Below, piece by piece: positions 22,015 through 36,792 of a stretch of DNA of 64,000 nt (position 1 is its first letter; each line of letters begins with the position of its first letter). The position numbers and the translations under genes are program-made. Where the stretch lies: positions 2,504,976 to 2,568,975 of the forward strand of contig CM038215.1 of assembly GCA_021442155.1 (NCBI GenBank), written 5' to 3'. This DNA comes from Cymbidium sinense (taxonomy: Eukaryota; Streptophyta; Magnoliopsida; Asparagales; Orchidaceae). Below the pieces are notes generated by a model. The model was not told the origin of the DNA. It searched no databases and saw only the letters and a program-made list of their open reading frames with translations.

Positions 22015-24319
22015 ATAAGTCATTCACTAAAGAGAACTAAATCAAATTAATATACTTTAGAAAGTGACTTATGGTAGGGATGAAAGAGGGCAATCCACTT
22101 TGCCTCTCTTTATAACACTTAGTTGCTAAGTGTAATCAAATGAAACAAAAGTAAACCCAAATTAAAATTCTCAAATTCAAGTGAAATCAACCTTTCATGT
22201 TAAATTGAATCTTTCAACACTTAGAAAATACAACACTAATGCCAAACAAGACTTACTACGCAAGCCTTAATACACACATTAAATTAAGTCACCACTTCTA
22301 GCTCTAAGTTAGGAGGTGTATGATGTGGTGTATGTTTTATTTTATGATATATTTTTTAGATTGAATGTTAAGGTGTATGCTTTGTAGACTGGATGATAGG
22401 CCAATATTAGCCTAATATGTTTTCTGTAGGGGTTTATGCTTAAGTGATGCTTAAAAATAAATGTGAATGCTTTTTTTTGCAGGTTGCTTAAATCCTTAAG
22501 CATAATCCAAGTTAGGACAGGTGGGCTTAGTTAGCCATTTGTAGGGTGCTAAGTCCAAACTATAAATATAGTTTCTTAGGATTATATGTATATTTAGCTA
22601 ACCTCTATATTGCAGGTGTAGTTAGATTTACTTTTCCCCCATAAATGTAATTTTTGCAATAGGAATTAGGATTAGTGCTATGGGGATTAGGATGAGCGTG
22701 TGAAGGCTTTGTCTTGGGGTGCCCTGTGATGCCTTTGAAGCAAGCACCATCCAAATCAAAGAAGGAATGAAATAAGAAATGGAGAAATGAAGAAAGAAGA
22801 CCCTCATAAAACAATTATAATTATTCTTTCATATTCTAGGTTGTATAAGGGTAGAGCTTACCCATCTCTTCTCTCAGTTGTATGCAGTGCACCACCGCCT
22901 TTTCTTCTTTTATGATAGTTTATATAATTGTTTGATCTTATGTTTACATTGTGCATTAGGGTGGCATGCTTTTCATAGTTTCTTAAATGATTGATGCTTT
23001 AATGTGTGGCTTGGATACGATTAGGCTCTTAGGATAAAAATTACTTTTCTACCCAACTAATCACTCATAACTAAATTTTAAACAACTCATAACCTCATCA
23101 TAAAACATAAGAAATAAATAAGATAATTAAAATATTTAGCAACCCCTTAGTATGTTTATGCATGCATATTATTTATTTATTGAACATGAAAGATCTCCAT
23201 CCTTGTACGATAAAGGAATGCTTCAACTGTGAGGGCATCCTTTGTTGTGGACAACAACATCTTCTAGCTAATTTAATTGATAACCTATTTAATCATGCAT
23301 TTAAGCATAAGAAATCCTATAGCCTCTATCAAAATGATCTGTCTAAAATGAAATAAAAGTTGAAAAGATTTTGCATCTATAAATTAAGTCATAAGCTCAT
23401 ACCACTCATGCCCCAGTCTCTTATGGAGTGTGTTTAGGACTTTAGTCTCTTGCTAATTAAATAACTTCCCTAGCTATCTTGCAATTCATAAGACTAGACT
23501 ACATGATTTTGAAATCATAGGAGGAGTTAGTTGGCAGACACTCCAAGTGGTTATAAGTCTAGAAGTCAAACAATTTATTCTCTCGTGTGGAGGTAAATTC
23601 TTATGTCCGCCTGCCGCTTAGATTTAGGTCGTGCTTTAGCTCGTACTAATGCTCCCTAGATTTAGGATCTAAGGTAACTATGTCCTTCGGGCTGCAAGCA
23701 TAAATCCTTACCTCTTGGGCATACCCACAACCTTATGTTTCTAGATTATAAGCCCAAGTAATATAATTAATTTTTAACTAAAAACATATAAATATCCTCA
23801 ACTTCAAAATTATAACCCCAACCATAGGATAGATTGGAATGCTCACTAGGCTTCCTAGTATCATGAGCATTTCCTACTTATTTCATTTGGATTCCAAAAA
23901 TAAGTATTCTCATTGAACTTTCCCAATTTATTTTTTAAATACAATCATTCATTTGATAGTCTAACCTTGAAATCCTTGGAGATGATAATTGTCTACTTTA
24001 ATCAAGAATATTCTTAGGAAATTCCTAAGATTTAATTAACTATGGAAGCTTTCCTCCATAGGAAACTTAAGAACCTAGTTTAATATAAACTCTACTTTAT
24101 TCATCCATAGAAAGCAGGGGAAAAATCTCTGGTATATTCGAAGACCCATCATGCCTTAGGAGTCCTTATTACGTGATTAAGTTAATTGTAGGGTGATGCC
24201 TCTATCTTTCAAGATAGTACATCATACCTCAATGTTGTACCTGATCACCTCAAAAAGTACTTCCCTTTGATATACTTGGAGTCCCCCCCTTTCCCCCATA
24301 CATCCAAAAATAAATAGCA
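22015..24319 (+). mobile_element. 3' part of the large non-coding element (+ orientation)
   Basis: 22015-22945 matches about 1006-1940 directly; it also matches 3220-4130 inverted. 22960-24319 matches 1929-3200 inverted; for example the block around 24090-24240 is the inverse of about 2020-2190. It therefore reads arm then centre in the element's forward orientation. It stops at ...AATAGCA (24319), next to AAGGCC and gypsy sequence. The open frame 23162-23356 has no domain. Confidence 0.65.
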
Positions 24320-24320
24320 C

Positions 24321-24326
24321 AAGGCC
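24321..24326. repeat. AAGGCC, candidate target-site duplication (left partner)
   Basis: AAGGCC follows the end of the non-coding element and begins the gypsy-homologous stretch (AAGGCCCTCTCACC). The same six bases end the other gypsy half at 62640-62645. In the uninterrupted copy the site reads AAAGCTCTCTCTCAC (16206-16220). Confidence 0.6.
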
Positions 24327-26487
24327 CTCTCACCCTGTTCATTAAATCTTCTCAACATTATTCTTTCTTTTTGGAGTTTGGAGATGTCAATCCTCAAGTT
24401 AGCAAGGGTTCTTAGACTCATAATGTTGACTTATACACCTTGGTCCAAAGATATCCTATATCATCCCACATCATATAAAGAGGCGGTTGTGCTCTCATCC
24501 CTAGTAAGATTTCATCATGAATGTACTAAGATGTCTTTTAAGTGGCATGCCTACTCTTTAGTAGCGGTCAGTTGAGCTAAGCATATCTCTAGATCAAGTA
24601 AGGCCTTGATTAGAGATTCCCTCATCTTTTTGGATAAGACAAGGGTGTCGTATATGCTTAACTTAGCTGGAAACTTTCTAAGGTGAGCTAGGACATTGTA
24701 ATCAACTTTGGCTTGGTCCTCCACAGCAAATCGATGGGTGGAGCATCTTATGGAGGGGCTATTTGCTCATTAGAATCAATGACTTGCTTACCCTTATCTT
24801 GAGGTGCTACCCTAGGAGGTAGAACTTTGCCACTATGTAGGTTGACTTCAGTGACTTCTTGGAATGATGAGCTTGTGGAAAGTTTTACCTTCTCATGCAT
24901 ACAACTTCTCCTATGGAAAACTTAGAGTCAATTGACTCCAAGTCAATCTCAGAGGTGAACCGATTGATTTAGAGAAGGATAGTTTGACTCAATTAGAAAG
25001 GAAAATATTACTAGAGCTATTATTTTTATTTAGACTTAGAGATCTTTCAATAGGAAATAAAATTAAGACCATCAGTAGACAATATATAAGTAGAATCAAC
25101 TTTCTTCATTAATTTTTTTTAGGTGGAGGTACATGATAGAAATCAAGTAAAGTTAGCAGAGTAAGAAATTTAATACTTTTATTCACATATACAACACTCT
25201 TGCTGGTAGAAGAGGAGCTAGCATAAGAAGTGGTAGCTGGAATGGTGGAGGAGTACTTGGACCTATGGTGGCTACTAAACTCTGAGCAAGTATGGTGAGC
25301 TATAGCTGCTACTAGGCTGTCACCCTCCCCGAGTTATCTTTTGCAACTAGCAAACCTTCCTTGGTGTTAGAGGTTTGAGCTACTGCAGGCACCTGCAAGG
25401 AAAGTTTCTTGATCTTAGAAATGATCTTCTTAGAGGTTCGGGATAGGGAGATATCCTAACCATCTTTGGTCTTAAGAGTATCGCAAGTATCCCCAAGGAT
25501 TACACTAACAGAACTGGATGGTTATTCTAATAAGTATTCCTTAGGGATAACTATGGCTCTCAACTTACAGCTGTGCTCAAGCTAGTCCTTAAAAGTGATC
25601 AATCCTCTAAGACATGGCCTAACATGCAGTGGTAGGGGAAACAAAAAGGATCATCATTCTTACCCACTTCCTCCGGCCTCTTAGGCTCTAGTAACTGAAT
25701 GCCAAGTTTATTTAAGAGATTCTTAAAGATTTTCCTAACTACCTCCCTCTTGAATGAATATGGATTATTCAATCTATCAACAATAGTAGGTGGAAAGTAG
25801 CTACCTGGCTATGGATAAGAATATTGCTACTGGGTAAGCTCTGAGGTGGTGGAAATGGTTGTTGTGGCGGCTGCGGTGGCTGGTATGATTGGCAAGGTGG
25901 AAGAAGAGGAGGTGGCAAAGGAGGCTGCTGAGCTCGTAGTCTCTCATATTGAACTCTGGTTGGCTGCTATCAACTGACATAATTTTCCCTAGCTTCTTCT
26001 CAAACACCTTCTACAACTTGGACATAGATGATTGCTCCGGAAAGGGCAAATGTTTGGCTTCCGCTTGTGGGCTAGTTGCCTTGTTGATTAATTTCTCGAA
26101 TATTTTGATGGTAAAGCCCTTAAGCATGAAGGTGACCGGGCCATGGATATCTTGAGAAGAATCTCAATATTGTTCGATAGCTATGGTTAGAATTTAATGC
26201 TCGGGTTGTGCCACGAGAATGTAATCAACAAGGAAACTCATTGAGTTTCTATTTCTTTACAATGAGGTCTACAATCACCCTTTGTTGAGCTCAACAAACC
26301 TCTTGATGAAGAGGTGCTCCAACTCATAAAGTTTTCACCAAATCATTGGGCGGTTTATGTCAATCACCTAGACTAATGAAAATCAGAAGAGGTGCCTTCG
26401 CACACTATTGCAATAGTCTCTAAAGTGTGCAATGTGTTATCGTGGGTTCCCCGCCATCAAACATCTTGAAGGATGGTGGCACAAAAT
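24321..26487 (-). pseudogene. Gypsy gag fragment, second copy (half B)
   Basis: Collinear with 16211-18150 of the first copy. On - it carries a broken capsid-like region (about 26480-26100), a charged FEKKLGKIM helix (start of the frame at 26007), a proline-rich linker (about 25940-25800), and a zinc knuckle remnant with FCFPYHCMLGHV (about 25670-25590). The frame is interrupted many times. It ends abruptly at about 26487, where AT-rich satellite starts, and begins at the AAGGCC site, where the large non-coding element ends. The + frames 24378-24575 and 25949-26155 are antisense shadows. Confidence 0.75.
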
Positions 26488-29400
26488 CCCAAATAAAAAA
26501 TAAAACAAAATAAAAACCTAAACCTAAAAATAAACTTAAAATAATACTTAAAAAACCTAAACCTAAATAAAAAAACACCTAAACCTAAAATAAACAAAAT
26601 AAAATAAACATAAACTAAAATAAACTAAACTAAAATAAATAAAACCTAAACCTAAACTTAAAATAAACTAAACCTAAACCTTAAACTAAATAAAATAAAA
26701 TAAACTAAAAATAAACTTAAACATAAACTAAAAAAAAACTAAAGATAAACCTAAAATAAAAACCTAAAACATAAACCTAAAAAATAAAATAAAAACCCAA
26801 ACATAAACATAAATATAAAAAATAAAGCCTAAACCTAAAAAATAAAATAAAAATAAAACTAAACTAAAAAATAAACATAAACTTAAAACTAAACTTAAAA
26901 AAAGCTAAAACAAACAAACCTAAATTAAAATAAATAAAACTAAAATAATTAAACTAAACTAAATAAAATAAAATAAATAAAATAAATAAAATAAATAAAC
27001 TAAATAAACAAACTCTGGTTTGGATTTTTTTTCAAAAACCTAAACCCAAAACTAAACCTTAAACCATAAATCCTACCATAAACCCTCTCAAAACACTGTA
27101 AACCTTAAACCCTAACCTACCTTAAACCACTCCCAACCCTAAACCCTAAACCCAAACCTAAAACACTAACACTAACTGACCCTAAACCCACCATTACCCA
27201 AACCTAAACTCTACTACTACCCAAATCCTGACTTTAAAACCTAAAGCTGAGCCAAACTAACCCCAAAACCACCTAAACCTAAATCAAATAAAAATAAATC
27301 AAATAAATAAAAATAAACTAAATAAACCTAAACTTACGGGTTGTAATTTAAAATAAAAAAAAAATACCAACTAAACTTAAAAACTACCCCCTAACCCCTA
27401 AACTACCTAAACCCTAAACCCTAAACCCTCCCTAAACCTAACCCTAATCCTCCAAACCCTAAACTCTAGAAAACCCTAAATAAACCATAAATCTTCCTAA
27501 AAAAACTTCTCAAATAAATAAAACTTAAAATAAATAAATAAAATCTACACCAAAATAAAATAAAATAAAATAAAAATATAAATTAAAACTTATAAATAAA
27601 GCTAAACTAAACCTAAAAAAATTCAAATAAAAAATAAAACTAATCTAAAATTAAATAAACAAATAAGCTAAACTAAAATAAAACCTAATTAAAATAAAAA
27701 TAAAAGAAAATAAAAATAAAATAAAAACTAAAAACATAAACTTTAAAATAAAACCTTAAATAAATAAAATAAACCTATTAAACTAATAATAACAAACCTA
27801 AAATAATAAAATAATGCTAAACCTAAAAATAAACTAAACTAAATAAATAAAATCTAAACCTAAAATGACAAAACCTAAACCTAAACTCAAAAATAAAACC
27901 TAAAGTAAACCTAAAACCTAAACCTAAAATAAAATAAAAAACTACCTAAAACTAAAATAAAAATAAAACCAAACCTAAAAATAAAATAAAATAAAACTAA
28001 ACTAAAATATTCTAAACTAAACCTAAACCTAAAAATAATAAAATAAAATAAAATAAAATAAACCTAAATCAAAATAAAATAAAATAAACAAAATAAAATA
28101 AACTAAATAAACATGAACCTACCATTTGCTTATTTTTTTGAAAAGAAACCATGTCAGAAATAAACTCAGTAACCCTAAATCCTAAACCTAAACTGACCCT
28201 AAACCCTAAACCATAAACCCTACCTGCCCTAAACCTAACACTAAACCTTAAACCCCAACCCTAATCCTAAACCCCAAAACCTGCAACCAAACCCTAAACC
28301 CTAAACCCCAAACCCTAAACCCTAAACCCTAAACCCTAAACCTTAAACAAAACTAGATAAAATCTAAATACCTAAAAATAAAATAAATAATAATTTAAAT
28401 AAATAAAGGAATAAAATAAAATAAACTAAACTAAAACCTAACGTGATAAACCTAAATAAAATAAAATAAAAATAAAACTAAAGAAAATAAAATTGATAAA
28501 ACCTAAACTAAACTAAAAATAAAATAAACCCAAAATTAAAACCAAAATAAAATAAAACTAAACATAAAATAAAATAAAATAAACCTAAAGTAAAATAAAA
28601 TAAAACTAAATAAAACCTAAACCAAAACCTAAAAAATAAATAATTAATGAAATTAAACCCTAAATCCTAAAACCTAAACCTAAAATAAGTAAAATAAAAT
28701 AAACTAAACTAATATAAACTAAAATAAAATAAAATAATCCTAAATCTAAACCCTAATCTAAATAAAATAAATTTAAAATAAATCTAAACCTAAACTAACA
28801 AATAAAACCCAAAAATAAACCTACAATAAAAACCAAAAACCTAAACCTAAAAAAATAAAATAAAACCTAAACATAAACTTAAAATAAAAGAAAACTTAAA
28901 TAAAATAAAAGAAAATAAAACTAAACTAAAAATAAACATAAACCTAAACCTAAACGTGAGAAATAAACTAAAATAAATAACCTAAAATAAAATAATTAAA
29001 TTAAATTAAATTAAAATAAAAATAAACCCAAATGAAGTAAAAAAAAATAAACTAAAATAAATAAACTAAATAAACCTATACTTAATTAATTGTTTTAAAA
29101 AAAATCAAAACCCTAAACCACAACTAACCCTAAAATAAAATAACCTATATACCTAAACCCCCAAACCCTAAAACCAAACCTAAAAACAAACTCTAAACCT
29201 GACCTAAACCCTAAACCCTAACTCTAAACCCAAACCAAAACCAAACCTAAACCCTAAACCCTAAACTAACCCTAAACCCTAAACCCAAACCCACAAACCC
29301 TAAACCAAACCACAAAACCTAAAACCAAACCTAAAACAAAATAAAACATAAAAATAAAGTAAATAAATAAACATAAACCTAAATAAATTTAAAACAATAC

Positions 29401-31120
29401 AATAAAAACATAAACTAAGACCTAAAATACAAGAAAATGAAATAATAAAAATAAACTAAAATAACATAAATAAAAACCTAAACTAAGCTAAAAAAAATAA
29501 AATAAACATAGGAATAAAAAACCTAAATAAAATCAAAACTAAACTTAAAATAAAAATAAAAATGATAAAAATAAACCTAAAATAAAATAAAATAAAAACT
29601 AAATAAGAACTTAAACTTAAAAATAAACCTAAAAATATATAAAAAAATAAAATCTAAACCCTAAAATAAAAAAAACTTGAACGTAAAATAAAAATAAAAT
29701 AAACAAAATAAAATAAATCTAAACCTCAAGAAAAATAAGCTAAACTAAAATAAATAATACTTAAACCAAAACTTAAAATAAACTAAACATAAACCTAAAC
29801 CTAAACTAAATAAAATAAAATAAAGTAAAAATAAACCTAAACCTATACTAAAAATTAAAATCTAAAAATAAACTTAATCTTAAATCTAAAAAAATAAAAT
29901 AAAAACCTAAACCTAAACCTCAAAATAATAGATAAAACTTAAACTTAAAAAAATAAAATAAGAATAAAACTCAACTAAAAATAAACCTAAACTCCAAACC
30001 CAAAATAGAAAATAAAAATACCTAAACTAAAACAAATAAATGAAACTAAATAAAATAAATAAATTTAAATAAAAATTAAAAATAAAATAAAGTAAAATAA
30101 AAAAAAAATAAACTAAATAAACCTAAACCTACTGGTTTAATTAAAAGAAAACTTAAATCTTTAAACCCTAAACCATAAACCCAAAACCCAGGTTTGAATT
30201 TAAAAAAACTAAACATACCACTAACATAAACCATAAACCCCACAAATCCCAACAAATAAAATAAAATAAAATGAATCCAAACCTAAACCTAAAATTACAA
30301 ACTATAAACCTACACCCTAAAACTAAAACCCTAACCCAAACCCCAAAACCTAAACCCTTATCCTACCCTAAATACTAAACCCTAACACTAAACCTAAACC
30401 CTAAACCTTAAACCCTAAAACTATAACCTAAAACCTAAACCAAAAAATAAAATAATAAACTCACTAAAATAAACTTAAACCTAAACCTAAACCTAAAAAA
30501 TAAACTAAAATCAAAACCTAAACTAAAATAAATGACTAAAATATAAAATTAAAAATAAAATAAACTAAAATTAAATAAAAAATAAAATAAAAAAATAAAC
30601 ATAAATAAATCAACCTAACCCAAAACAACACCTGTAAACACCTTAAACCCTAAAAAATCTTAAAATAAAAAACTAAATGAAAAATAAAAAATATATAAAT
30701 TTAAAATAAAGTAAATGAACTAAATAAAACCTAATCCTAAAATATAAACCTAAAAAAATGTAAAATAAATAAAAATAAAACCTAAACCTTAAACTAAGTA
30801 AAAGAACCTCCTAAAATAAACAAAATAAAATAAACCTACACTAAAATAAACTAAACTAAAATAAATAAAATAAAAATATAAATAAAAAATAAAAGCAAAC
30901 CTAATAAAAATAAAAAAAAAGAACCTAAACCTAAACCCTAAAAAAATTTAAACCTAAACCAATAAAATAAAAAAATAAAACTAAACTAAAAAATAAACCT
31001 AAACCTAAACCCAAACCTAAAAAATAAACCAAAATAAAAAACATAAACTAAAATAAATAAACTAAACTAAATAAAAATAAAACTAAACCAAAATAAAAAT
31101 AAAAATATAATAAAACTAAA

Positions 31121-31121
<1 letters not shown>

Positions 31122-31160
<39 letters not shown>

Positions 31161-31176
31161 ATATATATATATATAT
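31122..31176. repeat. (TA)n microsatellite in the satellite array
   Basis: About 55 bp of TA dinucleotides with single interruptions, just before an anchor near 31193. Confidence 0.95.
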
Positions 31177-32469
31177 ACTAAATTAACATAAAATACCGGT
31201 TTACTTAATTTAAAAGTAAACCTAAATAAAACTAACCCTAAACAAACTAAACCAATCCTCCAACCTTAAATCCACAAGACCCTAAACCCCAAATCCTAAA
31301 CTCTAAACCCTAAAACTTACAATCCTAAACTCTAAACCCTAACCCCAAACCCTAAACCCTAAACCCTAACAACTTAAAAATGTAAAAGAAAATAAAATAA
31401 AACCTAAATATAAAATAAATAAAAAAACTTAAACTTAAAGAAAATAAATAAAATAAAACAAAATAAAAACCTAAACATAAAATAAATAAATAAAAACTAA
31501 ACCTAAATAAAATAAATATAATGAAATAAAATAAGAACCTAAACTAAAACTTAAACCTAAATCTAAACCTAAAAATAAAATAAAATAAAATAAAATAAAA
31601 TAAAATAAAATAAAAAATAACAACTAAACTAAAATAAAATAAAATAAAATTTGAACTAAACTAAAAAATAAAATATACCTAAAAATAAAAAACCTAAATA
31701 AAATCAAAGCTAAACCAAAAAATGAAATAATATAAAAATTAAATAAAAGCCTAAACCAAAAAAATAAACTTAAAAATAAAACCAAAAGATAATTAAAAAT
31801 TAAAACCTAAACCATAAGCTAAAACAAAAAACCTAAACATAAAATAAACAAACTAAAATAAACCTAAACCTAAGATAAAAAAAACTAAACTAAAATAAAT
31901 AAAACCTAAACCTAAACTTAAAAAGTAAACCTAAACCTAAACTAAATAAAATAAATAAAAATAAACCTAAACTCAAACTATAAATTAAAAAATATAAAAA
32001 TAAAAACTAAAACCTAAATATAAAAAAAATAAAATTAAAACCTAAACTTAAACCAAATAAAACCTAAACCCTAAACTACTTAATTAAAATAAAACCTAAA
32101 CCTAAAATTAAGTAAAATAAAATTAAACTAAAAAATAAACATAAACCTAAACCTAAACCTAAAAAATAAACTAAAATAAAATTTCTAAACTAAAATAAAA
32201 AAACAAAAAATAAATAAACTAAGCTAAATAAAAATAAAAGTAATCTTAAAAAATATAAAATAAAATAAATAAACTAAATAAATGTAAACCTATCAGTTTA
32301 CTTAATTTAAAAAAAAAAATCCTAAGCCCTAAACCCTAAATCTTAAACCATAATCCTACAACCCTAAACATACATACAAACCCCAAAAAAACCTAAACCT
32401 ACTTCTAAACCTTAAAATAAACCCTAAAACCCTAAACCTAATCTAACCCTAAACCCTAAACCTGGCTTT

Positions 32470-32699
32470 AATAAAATAAAATAAAACTAATAACAATAAT
32501 AATAAAACTAATAATAAACTAGTAATAAATAATAAAATATAACTAAAACTAATAAAACTAACTAACTAAATAATAATAAAACTAATAATAAACCTAAAAA
32601 CTAAAACTAATAAAAATAAGTAAGACTAATAATAATAAATAAAACCCAATAAACTAAAAACCAAAAAAACCCTAATAAATAAACTAAACTAACTAATAA

Positions 32700-32732
<33 letters not shown>

Positions 32733-32753
32733 CTAATAAAAACTAATTAAAAC

Positions 32754-32792
<39 letters not shown>

Positions 32793-33240
32793 CTAATAAA
32801 TAATAAAACTAAACGCTAAACTAATAAAACCAAACCAATAGAACCCAATAATAACTAAATTAAAGACTAAACAAACTAAAACCTAAAACCCCTAAACTAA
32901 TAAACTAAACTAAAATTGAACCCCAAAACTAATAAAATACTAATAATAACTAATAAACTAAAAACTAATAAAATCATAATAATAACTAAATAATAAACTA
33001 AACTAAAACCTAACTAAATTAATAAAAAAAAAAACTAAAACTAAAATAAAAACAGTAAAACATAATAAAACCCAAATAAATAATAAACTTAAAATAAATA
33101 AACCCCAAAACAAAACTAATAAAACTAAAAATAATAATAATAATAATAATAAACTAAACTAATAAACTAAACCCTAAATCAATTAATAACCAAATAATAC
33201 ATAATAAAACTAAAACTTAAACACTAACTAAACTAAACTA
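32470..33240. repeat. (AAT)n/ACTAATA-rich block within the array
   Basis: Within the telomere-like array the local repeat changes to AATAATAAACTAATA. Runs of pure AAT trinucleotide lie near 32697-32731, 32755-32793 and 33129-33152. CCCTAAA resumes after about 33275. Confidence 0.9.
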
Positions 33241-36200
33241 ACTACCAAAAATCCTTTGGTTAAAAAAAAAAATCATAAACCCTAAACCCTACCCTATAAA
33301 AATCTAAACACTAAATCTAAAAAAAATAAAACCCTAAACCCTAAACCCTAAATCTACCTAACCCTACCCAACCTAAAATAAACTAAATAAAACCTAAAAA
33401 AAATAAATAAATAAACCTAAACATAAATAAGATAAATAAAATAAAATAAAATAAAAACCTAAACAAAAACCTAAACCTAAACCTAAAAATAAATAAAATA
33501 AATAAAAACTAAAATAAAATAAATAAAAACCTAAACTAAACCAAAAAATGAAAGAAGCCTAAGAATAAAATACAAATAAAAAAATGTAAAATAAAATAAA
33601 ATAAACCTATAAAATAAAATAAAACTAAATAAAAAAACCTAAACCTAAAATAAAGAAAAATATAACCTAAAATAAACTAAAAAAAAACTTTAACCTAAAA
33701 TAAAACTAAGAACTTAAATGAGAAAAATAAATAAAATAAAACCCTTAGCCTAAACCTAAAAATTAAAAAAACCTAAGCCTAAAATAAAATAAAATAAAAC
33801 TCAACTTAAAATAAACCTAAACCTAAACCTAAAAAAATAAACAAAAATAAAAAACATGAACTAAAATAAATAAACTAAACTACATAAAAAAAAGTAAACC
33901 TAAATCAAAATACAAAATAAAGTAAAATAAAATAAATAAAAAAATAAACTAAATATTTTAAATAAACCATTGGTTTGATTTAAAATACCTTAAACCTAAA
34001 TAAACCACTAACCTCAAAATCCTAAACACTAAAAAAAACCTAACCCTAAAACTAACCTAAACCCCAAATCACTAAACCTCTGGTTTGAATTTAAAGAGAA
34101 CCCTATAAATCCTAAACCCTAAGCCATAAACCCTAAAAAAACTACTCCCCATACCTCTTGCAAACCTAAACCTTAACTCAAAATACTCCTTCCACTCTAA
34201 AATAACACTAAACCCTAAACCAAACTAAACCATAAATAGAAATAAATGAAAAACCACTAACCTGACTTCCACCTAACAACCCTAAACCCTAAACCCTCAC
34301 ATAACACAACTAAACTCCTCCAACTATATAAACCCTAAATCAGAACCCACCCTCCTAAACCCAAAAAAACTAAAAGACTAAACCATAAACCTAAACCCAA
34401 ACCCCCCAAAACCCTAAACCCTAAACCCTGAGCCTAAAACCTAAAACCTAAACTAAACTAAATAAACTTATTAAAAAACGAAGAAATAAAAAATAAAATA
34501 AAATAAAAAACCAAACATAAACCTAAACCTAAACTTAAAAATAAAATAAAAAAATAAAAATAAAATAAACTAAAATAAAATTAATAAAATAAACTAAAAT
34601 AAAATAAAATAAACCTAAAATAAAACCTAACTAAAATAAAACCTAAATGTAAAATAAAAATAAAATAAACCTAAGATAAAATATAAAATAAATAAAAAAA
34701 CCTAAACCTAAAAGATAAACTTAAAATAAAGAAAAAATAAAACCTAAAAACCCTAAACTAAAAAAAACATAAACCTAAAATAAACAAAATAAACCTAAAC
34801 CTAAACTTAAATAAACTAAACTAAAATAAATGAAGCTTAAAGCTAAACCTAAAATAAACTAAACCTAAAATAGAACTAAATAAATGAAATATAAAATAAA
34901 CCTCAACCTAAAATATAAATCCTAAAAAAAACCTAAAATAAAAAACCTAAACCTAAAAATAAAATAAAACCTAAACCTAAACCTAAAAATAAAAAATAAA
35001 ACCTAAATCTAAGAAAATAAATAAAAAATAAAAAATAAACTAAAAAATAAACATAAACCTAAACCTAAACCTAAAAAATAAATTACAATAAAAAACCTAA
35101 ACTAAAATAAAAAAACCTAAAATAAATAAACTAAATAAATAAAATAAAATAAAATTAAACTAAATAAACTAAACCTACTGGTTTGCTTTAAATACATAAC
35201 CCTAAAAAACTAAACCCTAAACTAAATCCTAACCCTAAATCCAAAGCCTAAACCCGAAAACCAAAACCTGAGCCTAAACCCACAAAACCTAAACCCTAAA
35301 CCTCCTAAACTAAACCAACACTAAATCCTAAACTACCATCCCTACTACCATACCCTACTAACTAAACTTTTAAAATCCTCCACTCCTTAACCACCAAATC
35401 TAAATCCTATCACCCTCCCTAAAGCCCTCCCAACCCTCCTAAACCAAAATCCTAAACTAAACTAAACCACTCAAACCCTCCTAAACTTCTAAAACCTAAA
35501 ACCTAAACCTTAAATAAACTTGGTATAAATAAATAAATCTACATAAAATATAACTAAAATAAAACAAAATAAAACCTAATTAAAAGAAAATAATAAAAAA
35601 TAAACTAAAATAAAATAAATAAAACCTAAATTAAACTAAAAAATAAAATAAACCTAAGAATAAAACCTAAATAAAATAAAATAAAATGTAAAATAATAAT
35701 AAAAACCTAAAATAAAATAAAATAAAACTTAAACCTAAAAAATAAACCTAAAATAAACTCTAAAATAAATAAAAATAAAACCTAAGCCCTAAACTAAAAA
35801 AACCTAAACCTAAAATAAAAATAAAATAAATAAAATAAAATAAACCTAAACCTAAACTAAAGTAAATAAAACCTAAGCATAATCCTAAAATAAATTAAAC
35901 CTAAACCTAAACCTAAACCAAAACTAATTAAAATAAATTAAACTAAAAATAAATCTAAACCTAAACTAAAACATAAAACTTAAAAATAAACCTAAAATAA
36001 AAACCTAAAACCTAAACCCAAAAAAATTTAATAAAAACCTAAACCTAAGCCTAAAAATAAAAAATAAAAGCTCAAATAAATAAAAATATGCTAAATAAAT
36101 TAAATAAACCAATAATTTAAATTTAAAATAAAACCCTAAACCCTAAATAAAAATTAAATAAACCTCAAATACCTTAAACCTTAACCCCAAAATCCTAAAG

Positions 36201-36431
36201 CTTAACCTAAAGCCTAAATCCTAAACCCTAAACTTAAAAACCCACAACCCTAAACCCTACCAAAACCCATGCACTAAACCCTAAATCTAAACCTTAAAAC
36301 CCTAAACCTAAACTAAACCCAAATAAAAACCTAAACCCTAGCTAAACCCCCAAACCCTAACCTTAAACCCTGAACTAACCCTAAACCCTAAACCCTAAAA
36401 CCTAAACTAACCCTAAACCCTAAATCCTAAG

Positions 36432-36792
36432 AATGGGAAAAACCTTGACATCATGAACATCATCATCAATAAGGCGAGAGGAGTGATGGAGGTTACAGAC
36501 ATGGTGGTAGAGGGAGAGATAGGGGATATGACGGTGGATCCCACTACTCAAGATGTGGGGGTGGTTTTGATGGGAACTAGAGAAATTGAAGAATGGTCGA
36601 TCCGATCTGCTGCTTATGGAGCCGTGTCTTTATATAGGATGGTTCTACTAATCTAGGCTTTTTTATTTTCTCTATGAGTGCTCATTGTTTATCTATGTCA
36701 TCGCTTGTGTCTTAGAAAACTTAGTGTGTTACTTAGTTGATGAAATTGAAAAGAAGAAATGTTGAATCTAAATTTCTTCTTTATTAAAAAAA
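36432..36792 (+). pseudogene. Glycine-rich RNA-binding protein 3' fragment, copy 1 (internally deleted)
   Basis: The fragment starts AATGGG, reading NGKNLD..N (the end of an RRM, cf. family NGq.LDGRnItvN), and the coding part closes with TGA at 36587. Downstream pieces in other frames read GGYRHGGRGRDRGYDGG and FDGN, the glycine-rich tail of plant GR-RBPs, which bind RNA in nucleus and cytoplasm. Compared with copies 3-5, about 150 bp of the glycine-rich middle is deleted and an internal TAG replaces a Trp codon. About 200 bp of shared 3' UTR follow (TCATCGCTTGTGTCTTAGAA), ending in an A-run at about 36785-36792. The RRM start, RNP2 and RNP1 are absent. The frame 36453-36656 is a shifted frame of this fragment. 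Confidence 0.85.

Noticed and set aside
36453..36656. 67-residue open frame as a small gene
   Set aside because: It is an alternative frame across GR-RBP copy 1. The start codon is created by mutation and the frame runs into the 3' UTR.
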